Source of the DNA: Candidatus Bathyarchaeota archaeon
GTDB lineage: Archaea > Thermoproteota > Bathyarchaeia > Bathyarchaeales > DTEX01
Direction: 5' to 3'
Assembly: GCA_018397055.1 (NCBI GenBank)
Contig: JAGTQS010000037.1
Location: forward strand, 1-12,212
Length of the DNA: 12,212 nt
Each line of letters starts with the position of its first letter. The stretch's first letter is position 1. The position numbers and the translations under genes were made by a program. Under the pieces are notes generated by a model, which worked only from the letters and a program-made list of their open reading frames with translations, made no database searches and was not told the origin of the DNA. This document shows, one piece after another, positions 6,371 through 12,212 of this stretch.

Positions 6371-8251
6371 TCAACCAACTATTTTAGATATGCTTGGAAA
6401 TCGGTCTGATTCCTTATGTGGTAAGTATGTTGCCTTTAGGAACTCGTTTTGGAAGTTCGGATCAGCACCTAACTCTATGTACTCAACGGATCTTGCGATT
6501 TTTTGCGCTTCTTCTCGGACGTCAACAAAAAGAAGCGCCATCCTTGCACCTGAACCAGAGGTGTTACCTACGAATTGAACCTTTTCAAGAGGTATATCTG
6601 GGTACATGCCGATCGTTTTTGCGTTCAACGGATCTACATAGGTTCCAAACGCGCCGGCTAGGTACATTTTTTCAATATCATGGAACGTAACTCCTAGATG
6701 TTTCATTAGAATATAGGCGCCGGTATAGATTGCGGCTTTAGCCAGTTGAATCACTCTGATGTCTTCCTGTGTCACTGAAATATCTGTTTCAATTGAACCT
6801 TCATTCTTCCACGCAATCACAAACTCAGAAGACTTTCCTCCGATTCTTAGTCTTGGTGTGTTAATGTTTTTATTGAACTTTCCGCTCTTGTCGATTAACT
6901 TGTTTTTAAGAAGCTCCGCTACAGCGTCAACAACGGCTGATCCGCAGAGCCCTCGAGGTTTATCTCCGTTAACTGTTTTGTAACCGACTTCGAAGTTGTC
7001 TGGATTTATCCAAATCTGTTCAATGGCGCCATTTGACGCTCTCATGCCATGTTTGATGTGTGCACCTTCAAAAGCAGGACCAGAAGCGCAAGAACACGCC
7101 ATAAGTCTATGTTTATTACCAAGAATTATTTCTGTGTTTGTTCCAATATCAACAAGCATTGAAAGCTCGTCAGCCGTATGCATTCCAGTTGCAAGAATGT
7201 CTGCCACGGCGTCTCCTCCAACAAACCCTGCTATCGTGGGTAAAGCATGAACGTATGCCCCCTTCGCTGTTTTCAGGGACAATTCTCTTGCCTTAACATC
7301 AATAGAGGACTGCAAAGCTGCTGGATAGGGCATTAAAGCTACGTAGTTAGGGGGAATACCGAGAAAAACGTGGTGCATCGCCGTGTTCCCCGCAAAACAA
7401 AAATCATAAATATTTTCTGCAGGCACATTTGCCTTTTTACATGTTTCGTTAATTAATTTATTGACGCCATCAATTACGGAACGTTGCAGCTCCAAAAGAT
7501 TTTCAGACTTTTCCATTATGAACCGTATTCTCGAAATCACGTCTTCCCCGAAAGGAATTTGAGGATTCATAATTGAGGCTGAAGCCACGATTTCGCCATT
7601 TCTTAAGTCTAAAAGGTAACCAGCAAGCTTGGTTGTACCAACATCGACGGCGAACCCATAGCTAGCTGAAACCTTTCCATGCTGAATATCAATTAGTTCT
7701 TGATTTTTCCAAATCGTGACAGTCACAGTCCAATCCTTTTCTCGGATAACGTGTGGAATCTTTTTTAAAGCCTCGAAGTCAAGATTAAGTTGACAACCAG
7801 TTTCTAGCTTCAACGCGTCTAAAAGCCGATCCACATCAGACTGGCAATCCTTCAATGAAGGCTTTTTGAGGCTAATAACAACGTTTCTTATTGCGGGTTT
7901 CAACTTCACTTTTTTCTCTAAACCCTTAAACAAAAGTCTCTGCTGGTCCAGTAGACTTTCAGATGGGACTTCGACGACAACAGTACCGCTGCTCCTAGCT
8001 TTTACCTGACATGCTAGTCTGAAACCCGTAGATAGTTCTTCTTTAGAAAATACGCGTTTTTCAAACTGCGAAAGCTCTGACAGATACTCCTTTCCTGAAC
8101 GTATGATGATTCTGCATTTTCCACAGAGTCCTTCTCCTCCGCAAATAGAACTAATATTTATGCCGATAGTTCTTGCAGTATCGAGAATCGTGGTGCCTTT
8201 AGATATCTCCATCCTTTTGCCGTAAGGTTGAAAGATTATTTTTGACTTCGT
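6371..8251 (-). CDS. Ferredoxin-ASKHA protein, corrinoid-activator (RamA/RACE) type
   Basis: About 626 residues. The family (DUF4445/ASKHA with N-terminal ferredoxin) includes RamA and bacterial RACE proteins, which use ATP to reduce inactive Co(II) corrinoid in methyltransferase systems to Co(I). Numbering from the first ATG (8212): [2Fe-2S] cysteines C24, C30, C33 and C68 (CX5CX2CX34C), a linker domain, then ASKHA motifs AVDVGTTK (188-195), LVDIGTNTEI (353-362), ASGPAFEG (376-383) and YLAGAFG (517-523). The ATG at 8212 has no usable SD spacing and removes the family's first beta strand. The frame upstream encodes IIFQPYGKR, exactly that strand, and is closed by TAG at 8255-8257. A strong SD, AAAGGTGA, precedes an ACG codon at 8249-8251, which I propose as the start. 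Its client methyltransferase or corrinoid protein is not in the window. Confidence 0.85.
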   Translation of the reverse strand, partial: TKSKIIFQPYGKRMEISKGTTILDTARTIGINISSICGGEGLCGKCRIIIRSGKEYLSELSQFEKRVFSKEELSTGFRLACQVKARSSGTVVVEVPSESLLDQQRLLFKGLEKKVKLKPAIRNVVISLKKPSLKDCQSDVDRLLDALKLETGCQLNLDFEALKKIPHVIREKDWTVTVTIWKNQELIDIQHGKVSASYGFAVDVGTTKLAGYLLDLRNGEIVASASIMNPQIPFGEDVISRIRFIMEKSENLLELQRSVIDGVNKLINETCKKANVPAENIYDFCFAGNTAMHHVFLGIPPNYVALMPYPAALQSSIDVKARELSLKTAKGAYVHALPTIAGFVGGDAVADILATGMHTADELSMLVDIGTNTEIILGNKHRLMACSCASGPAFEGAHIKHGMRASNGAIEQIWINPDNFEVGYKTVNGDKPRGLCGSAVVDAVAELLKNKLIDKSGKFNKNINTPRLRIGGKSSEFVIAWKNEGSIETDISVTQEDIRVIQLAKAAIYTGAYILMKHLGVTFHDIEKMYLAGAFGTYVDPLNAKTIGMYPDIPLEKVQFVGNTSGSGARMALLFVDVREEAQKIARSVEYIELGADPNFQNEFLKATYLPHKESDRFPSISKIVG

Positions 8252-8257
8252 TTTCTA

Positions 8258-8263
8258 TCACCT
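8258..8263 (-). promoter_or_regulatory. Strong SD placing a non-AUG start of the corrinoid activator
   Basis: On the minus strand this reads AGGTGA, continuing into T, a long match to the archaeal anti-SD sequence. It is six bases before the ACG at 8249-8251 and far from the first ATG at 8212. No ATG, GTG or TTG lies in frame between the TAG at 8255-8257 and that ATG. Confidence 0.6.
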
Positions 8264-8307
8264 TTGAATTTTCAGCAAGAGCTCATGACAATTCATTGGC
8301 TTGTTTT

Positions 8308-8319
8308 GATATTTTTTTT
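8308..8319 (-). promoter_or_regulatory. Possible TATA element for the corrinoid-activator gene
   Basis: On the minus strand this reads as an A-run followed by TATC (AAAAAAATATC). A start near 8285-8290 would leave a leader of about 35-40 bases ahead of the proposed ACG start, including the SD. The match to consensus is only fair. Confidence 0.3.
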
Positions 8320-8407
8320 GAAGATACAATGGTTCATTCTTCCGAAAAATATGTTTAGTCTCATTAAAAGTGTTTGCGTCAATACTGATAGCTAAAAAAT
8401 ACACCAT

Positions 8408-8416
8408 TTTTATATA
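8408..8416 (+). promoter_or_regulatory. TATA element for the PqqD-like gene
   Basis: TTTTATATA matches the archaeal consensus. A start near 8438-8441 is predicted, giving a leader of about 20 bases before the first ATG at 8459. Read in reverse it could also drive the minus-strand gene, though with a leader of well over 100 bases. Confidence 0.5.
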
Positions 8417-8458
8417 GATTAGTTTTTTAAGATACAACGGGAAAAATTCTATGCTGGA

Positions 8459-8965
8459 ATGATGAACATGATTCTCGATAGGCTTCGGGGAAAAAAGAAG
8501 GAAAAGGCTCCGCCAATCTCTAGAAGTGATTTCCTAAAAATAATTCCAGTTCCTAACCCAACGTTGAAGCAGGAAAAAGACGAAAACAATAATATAACTT
8601 TAATCATTGAACGGGAAGCGAAAAAGGACGAAAAAGAAGAACAGGAAAAAACTAGAAAAAGACGTCCCAGAAGAAGCCTATTTCCTTCGGCGTCTCCTCA
8701 AATGCGGCAGAAAAAAATTCATCTTGACGCTGTTGGTTCAATTGTATGGAAACTTTGTGATGGAAAAAAAACCACAAAAGAAATTGTCGACCAATTATGT
8801 TCAAAATTTAAAATGCTTCCAAGCGAGGCTGAAATCTCCTTAAACTCCTACTTTAACGAGCTTGCTAAACGTGGACTTATAGCGTTCCTAATCCCAGAAG
8901 AAGTAGCATCCAAATTTGGCAAAAAAGAAACTGAGGAAGAAAAGAAAAAGTTAGTTAATCAATAA
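8459..8965 (+). CDS. Stand-alone PqqD-like (RRE-fold) protein
   Basis: 168-residue protein whose C-terminal half matches PqqD (PF05402), the small winged-helix-like domain that hands peptide substrates to radical SAM enzymes in RiPP and PQQ pathways. The core runs KIHLDAVGSIVWKLCDGKKT (86-105), EIVDQLCSKF (108-117), then a helix and KRGLIAFLIP (137-146). This is the family pattern of Leu-Asp, aromatic, small-Asp-Gly and terminal Gly-Leu-Ile. Residues 21-50 resemble the usual first strands, but a very basic and acidic insert (about 51-72, KKDEKEEQEKTRKRRPRR) separates the halves, and the ends are Lys/Glu-rich. No radical SAM enzyme or precursor peptide is nearby, so its partner is unknown. The start is uncertain among ATGs at 8459, 8462 and 8468, and the SD is weak. 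Confidence 0.68.
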   Translation: MMNMILDRLRGKKKEKAPPISRSDFLKIIPVPNPTLKQEKDENNNITLIIEREAKKDEKEEQEKTRKRRPRRSLFPSASPQMRQKKIHLDAVGSIVWKLCDGKKTTKEIVDQLCSKFKMLPSEAEISLNSYFNELAKRGLIAFLIPEEVASKFGKKETEEEKKKLVNQ

Positions 8966-8981
8966 AAACGGTCACCTCACC

Positions 8982-9002
8982 ACATGCAGTAACTCAGCAT
9001 GT
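8982..9002. terminator. Possible hairpin between convergent genes
   Basis: ACATGC (8982-8987) and GCATGT (8997-9002) form a perfect six-base stem with a nine-base loop, 17 bases past the PqqD-like stop. It is not directly followed by a T-run. A seven-T run at 9036-9042, near the end of the convergent gene, is the more usual archaeal termination signal for the plus strand. Confidence 0.3.
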
Positions 9003-9045
9003 TAGCAAAAACAGTAACCTCGAATTTATATTGAATTTTTTTCGT

Positions 9046-10026
9046 CTATGTATGGCATTTAAACGATGACAATAAACTTTCTAGCAATCCACTGTATTCA
9101 ATTTCTGAAATCTTTCGTTTAAGGAAAATTGGTTTAGCAAGGCTTGATGCCATGGTAACTGTATAGATGCGATTTGATTCTTGGCAATACCATGACAAAT
9201 TAGTGTACAAAGTTGTGCTTCTCCACGACATTCCAGATTTGCTGATGCCATTTTTGATTACTAAGTCATGGGTTAACAGCTTCCTCTGTTCTTCAGGTAC
9301 AAACTTAATTTTACGTTTTTTCAATTGTTTGAATAGGTCTTTTTCATAGTTTTTCTTAAACCATTCGTCGATGTTTTTGTACGTATCTTTAAAAACAACG
9401 TTTGCTAAAGAATAATAATCAACAATTAAAGTTGATATTCTTTCTGAAAATGAGGATACTTTTTTCGCTGTTAGAACAAAATGAGCTCTTCCAACCGCAA
9501 TTTTGGCTTCAGTTAAATAAAAATCCTTCGGCGCTTCAAAACTGAAGTTTAGAAGAGACCAAACATTTGGGTCTTCTTTGTGACAAATGAAACTTTCAAT
9601 AACTTTTCTAATTATTTTCCTTGAATTTTCATCAAATGTTTTGAAAATGAACCGCATAATCACAATTCGGTTGCTTTCATCGCAATACCAAAGATAGAAA
9701 CGTTCATCAACCTGCTCTTTAACCACCATAAAAAGGGCATCATGCGTATAAACTCGGGCGTCTCTTTTTTCCAGCACTTTTATAGCTCGGCTGCTAAGCC
9801 GCCCTCTTTTTTTGTATTGTTCTCCCATTTTCTCGATTAGAGTTGTCGCAATAACTGAGATTGATTGACGCCTTTTAGGTATAGGTTCCCATTTTCCTTC
9901 AATAAGATACTCGTCAGATTCAAACATGAAGGAACCTCTTTTGGCGTCGCCGGCGAAACGTGTAAAACGGGCGTCTTCGGGCACCTCAAAGTTTATCCCG
10001 TTCCATCCAAACTCTGTGAAATTCAA
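9046..10026 (-). CDS. Two-repeat protein of unknown function
   Basis: 326-residue soluble protein that I do not recognise; there is no signal peptide, membrane segment or catalytic motif. It is built from two copies of one domain. Copy 1 runs from WNGINFEVPED (8-18) to ESFICH (144-149); copy 2 runs from WSLLNFSFEAPKD (156-168) to SSFKCH (320-325). The best-matching part is WYCDESNRI (113-121) against WYCQESNRI (279-287), with RDARVYTHD (88-96) against EEQRKLLTHD (245-254). The shared Trp, Cys, Glu-Ser-Asn-Arg and terminal Cys-His positions suggest a conserved structural core. The start is TTG at 10024-10026, chosen because AGGAGA (10035-10040) is a good SD eight bases upstream. It diverges from trm1; nothing in the context fixes a role. 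Confidence 0.7.
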   Translation of the reverse strand: MNFTEFGWNGINFEVPEDARFTRFAGDAKRGSFMFESDEYLIEGKWEPIPKRRQSISVIATTLIEKMGEQYKKRGRLSSRAIKVLEKRDARVYTHDALFMVVKEQVDERFYLWYCDESNRIVIMRFIFKTFDENSRKIIRKVIESFICHKEDPNVWSLLNFSFEAPKDFYLTEAKIAVGRAHFVLTAKKVSSFSERISTLIVDYYSLANVVFKDTYKNIDEWFKKNYEKDLFKQLKKRKIKFVPEEQRKLLTHDLVIKNGISKSGMSWRSTTLYTNLSWYCQESNRIYTVTMASSLAKPIFLKRKISEIEYSGLLESLLSSFKCHT

Positions 10027-10171
10027 TTGTGACTTCTCCTAGACATTAATTGATGCAAATAAAAAATGCGAAAGGAATAATAAAACGATTGCCGTAGAAA
10101 AACATAGAACACCATATTGACATCGTCGAAAAAACTTTTTAACATAATAAAACCAATACCACTCGATTGAA
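10027..10171. promoter_or_regulatory. Divergent promoter region, trm1 and two-repeat gene
   Basis: On the plus strand, TTTTTAA at 10136-10142 lies about 30 bases before the trm1 ATG, so trm1 is probably nearly leaderless, in line with its lack of an SD. On the minus strand, T/A-rich candidates lie near 10056-10068 and 10074-10087; neither is a clear TATA box, but the AGGAGA SD at 10035-10040 is clear. No palindrome stands out. Confidence 0.4.
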
Positions 10172-11383
10172 ATGTCAGAAAATTTTGGCCAATGCCTTTT
10201 TCCTTTTAAAAAATCTGTCGAAGGCGCAGCTGAATTTTTTGTTCCTGATTTTAGTCGAATGAAGACTTTAAAGAATTATGCGCCTTCAAAGATTCCAGTT
10301 TTTTATAATCCATTCATGAAGTTGAACCGAGACATAGCTGTGCTAGTTTTGCAGGCTTATCAAAGAATTATGAAAAGGAATCTTGTTGTGTCTGAGCCTT
10401 TAGCTGGCTGTGGAGTGAGAGGTATAAGGTTTGCTAAAGAAGTCAGTGGAATCAGTGAAGTCAACCTCAACGACATTAATCCAGAAGCATTCAAATTAAT
10501 CAAACGCAACATCGAGATAAATGGCGTTGAAGACACGGTGTTTTTGACCAACAAGGATGCAAACTTGTTTCTAAGCCAACACGACGCTCCGCACAAAAGG
10601 TTTGATTACATCGATATCGACCCATTTGGAACACCAGTTCATTTTCTAGATTCAGCCATAAGAGCCTTAAAAAATAAAGGCGTTTTAGCTTTAACCGCAA
10701 CTGACCTTGCGCCGTTGTGCGGAGTGTATCCCACTGCAGCTCTTAGAAAGTATGGAGGTTTTTCGTTAAGAACTGAATATTCCCAAGAGATTGCTTTAAG
10801 GCTACTTGCAGGTTGTATTGCGTTCGCTGCAGCAAAACATGATATTGGAGTCAACATCATTTTTAGCCATAAAAACAACCACTACGTCAGAGTCTATGTT
10901 CAAATCAACCAAGGCGCAAAAAAAGCTAATCAAAGCCTAAAAAATATTGGGTTCATTTACCACTGTTTCAAGTGCCTCAACAGAAAAGCAGTGTTTTTGA
11001 CGCAATCCCCTGATGTTGCAGAGTGCGATGTGTGCGGCTCAACTTTGAGGTTTGCCGGTCCATTGTGGCTTGGCAAAATTGCTGATAAAGATTTTTGTGA
11101 ACTTATCGAAATTGAGGCGTGCCAAAAAAGAACAGGAGATGAGAACAGAATTAGAAAAATTGTTAGGCTCATTAGGGATGAATCGGATGCTCCTCCGACG
11201 TATTTTGTTGTTGACTACATCTGCGATAAACTAGGTATCCCAATTCCTCCTCTTACCAAAGTCATTTCTCAATTGCGCCAGAATAATTATAAAATATGGT
11301 TTACACATTTTCATAATCGCGGTTTCAGGACTGATGCAACAGCAAGAACTGTCATGGAAATGGTTAGAAAGGCATTGCACTAG
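10172..11383 (+). CDS. trm1: tRNA (guanine(26)-N2)-dimethyltransferase Trm1
   Basis: 403-residue Trm1, close to the usual archaeal length of about 380. It uses S-adenosylmethionine to make N2,N2-dimethylguanosine at position 26 of tRNA. Visible: AEFFVPDFSRM near the N-terminus, the SAM-site EPLAGCGVRGIRFAKE (75-90), NDINPEA (100-106), the hallmark DIDPFGTP (148-155) with the catalytic aspartate region, and a zinc-binding set HCFKC (C265, C268) with CDVCG (C285, C288). A C-terminal wing ending in HNRGFRTDA (381-389) follows. The ATG at 10172 lacks an SD, fitting a leaderless or short-leader transcript from the TATA-like TTTTTAA at 10136-10142. It is monocistronic here and faces nadC, whose stop begins six bases after its own. 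Confidence 0.95.
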   Translation: MSENFGQCLFPFKKSVEGAAEFFVPDFSRMKTLKNYAPSKIPVFYNPFMKLNRDIAVLVLQAYQRIMKRNLVVSEPLAGCGVRGIRFAKEVSGISEVNLNDINPEAFKLIKRNIEINGVEDTVFLTNKDANLFLSQHDAPHKRFDYIDIDPFGTPVHFLDSAIRALKNKGVLALTATDLAPLCGVYPTAALRKYGGFSLRTEYSQEIALRLLAGCIAFAAAKHDIGVNIIFSHKNNHYVRVYVQINQGAKKANQSLKNIGFIYHCFKCLNRKAVFLTQSPDVAECDVCGSTLRFAGPLWLGKIADKDFCELIEIEACQKRTGDENRIRKIVRLIRDESDAPPTYFVVDYICDKLGIPIPPLTKVISQLRQNNYKIWFTHFHNRGFRTDATARTVMEMVRKALH

Positions 11384-11389
11384 ATAGCA

Positions 11390-12212
11390 TTATGATGGCG
11401 CGTTAACTTTTATTACCTCAAGACTCATGTCAACTGCCTTAACGGAGTGAGTTAATGAGCCTAAAGATATTATGTCTGGCCTAAGCATCGCGTAAGAAAC
11501 AAGATTTTCCGACGTTACGCCGCCTGATATTTCGATTTGAACCCTATGCCTAAGGTTTCTTGCACTTAATTCTTTCATAGTTTCAGCAGCTTCTTTTAGG
11601 GACATGTTATCAAGCATAACGATGTCAACTCCGAGTTCTGCTGCTTGAACTGCTTGTTCCCTTGTTTTGACTTCGACCTCTACTTTTTTAGACGAATATG
11701 GAGACAGCTGAATTTTTTTCAGCGCTTCTCTTATTTCTCCTGCAATCGTAATATGATTATCTTTGACTAGAAAAGCATCGTCAAGTTTCATTCTATGTGG
11801 GTATCCTCCGCCAGTAATTACGGCTTTTTTATCAAAATAGCGGAGTCCAGGAGCTGTCTTTCTGGTAGCGGCGATCCGAATCTTTGGGTCAATTTTCTGA
11901 ATTTCTTTTACCAGTTTTCTAGTCTCTGTTGCAATCCCGCTCATTCGCATGAGAAGATTCAGTGCCGTTCTTTCCGCAGTGAGAATTTTTTGTCCGTCAC
12001 CTTCTATTTCTGCGATAACGGTGTCGGCAGATGTTTCGTCGCCATCTTTTACTTTTTCAAAGAACTTTACTCCCAGCATTTCAAACAAAACTTTGACTTC
12101 ATTAAGGCCACAAACTACTGCTGGTTGTTTTAGGACAATTTGGGCTAGTACATTTGTTCCTCTTGGGACAATAGCCTCTGTGGTTATGTCACCTTGCCCT
12201 ATATCCTCTTCC
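11390..12212 (-). CDS. nadC: Nicotinate-nucleotide pyrophosphorylase (carboxylating), 5' end cut off
   Basis: NadC (quinolinate phosphoribosyltransferase) converts quinolinate and PRPP to nicotinate mononucleotide, CO2 and pyrophosphate in de novo NAD synthesis. An internal TTG at 12088 could look like a start, but the frame stays open to the window edge. It encodes the typical N-terminus EEDIGQGDITTEAIVP, so about 273 residues are present and only the first few to roughly 15 are missing. Further motifs, in order: GDGQKILTAERTALNLL, ATRKTAPGLR with the substrate-binding Arg and Lys, GGGYPHRMKLDDAFLVKDNH, the barrel strands VEVEVKTREQA and DIVMLDNM, and EISGGVT near the C-terminus. These fit the seven-stranded barrel fold. 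The nadA and nadB partners would be expected outside the window, perhaps upstream. Its end converges on trm1. Confidence 0.94.
   Translation of the reverse strand, partial: EEDIGQGDITTEAIVPRGTNVLAQIVLKQPAVVCGLNEVKVLFEMLGVKFFEKVKDGDETSADTVIAEIEGDGQKILTAERTALNLLMRMSGIATETRKLVKEIQKIDPKIRIAATRKTAPGLRYFDKKAVITGGGYPHRMKLDDAFLVKDNHITIAGEIREALKKIQLSPYSSKKVEVEVKTREQAVQAAELGVDIVMLDNMSLKEAAETMKELSARNLRHRVQIEISGGVTSENLVSYAMLRPDIISLGSLTHSVKAVDMSLEVIKVNAPS

Noticed and set aside
8199..8261. A 20-codon GTG-started frame overlapping the 5' end of the corrinoid activator
   Set aside because: The GTG lies inside the SD itself, there is no SD for it, and the encoded peptide is not recognisable. The other frame matches the ferredoxin family instead.
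8966..9045. Short repeats (CAGTAAC-type at 8987 and 9012) and the hairpin as a CRISPR or mobile-element trace
   Set aside because: Only two short imperfect copies exist, without regular spacing, terminal inverted repeats or a neighbouring transposase or cas gene.
12086..12088. TTG at 12088 as the nadC start
   Set aside because: The upstream frame encodes the conserved NadC N-terminal region to the window edge, so this codon is an internal leucine and the gene is cut by the window.

Overview
This window reads as a moderately AT-rich archaeal chromosome segment. The archaeal assignment rests on a HerA-NurA DNA end-processing pair, a Trm1 tRNA methyltransferase, TATA-box-like elements at the expected distance from starts, Shine-Dalgarno (SD) sequences of the GGTGA/GAGG type, and TTG or GTG starts. 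A corrinoid-activator-type ferredoxin/ASKHA protein and a TudS-like Fe-S protein suggest an anaerobe. A Bathyarchaeia or related TACK lineage would fit, but that is inference: no marker here proves it.

Layout, left to right. Positions 1-207 hold no recognised gene. A two-gene minus-strand unit follows: a winged-helix protein (818-1294), then a TudS-like Fe-S protein (208-792). It diverges, through a compact shared promoter at 1295-1391 containing a perfect 15-bp palindrome, from a plus-strand nurA-herA operon (about 1392-3958). Convergent to herA is a minus-strand operon of a class I aminotransferase (5096-6259) and an M42 aminopeptidase (3986-5077). Upstream on the same strand is a large [2Fe-2S]/ASKHA protein of the RamA/RACE type (6371 to about 8251), whose best start is a non-AUG codon. 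Diverging from it is a stand-alone PqqD-like (RRE-fold) protein (8459-8965). A minus-strand protein of unknown function built from two repeats (9046-10026) diverges from trm1 (10172-11383). nadC (11390 to beyond the right edge) faces trm1, with only six bases between the two stop codons.

Functionally the window mixes housekeeping (tRNA m2,2G26 formation, NAD synthesis, DNA end resection) with peptide and amino-acid turnover (M42 peptidase plus aminotransferase). It also holds redox and cofactor accessory proteins (TudS-like, corrinoid activator, PqqD-like) whose client enzymes are not in view. No tRNA, rRNA, CRISPR array, insertion sequence or integrase was found. The points most worth following up are the shared wHTH/nurA-herA control region, the apparent ACG start of the corrinoid activator, the orphan PqqD-like protein with a charged insert, and the duplicated two-repeat protein.
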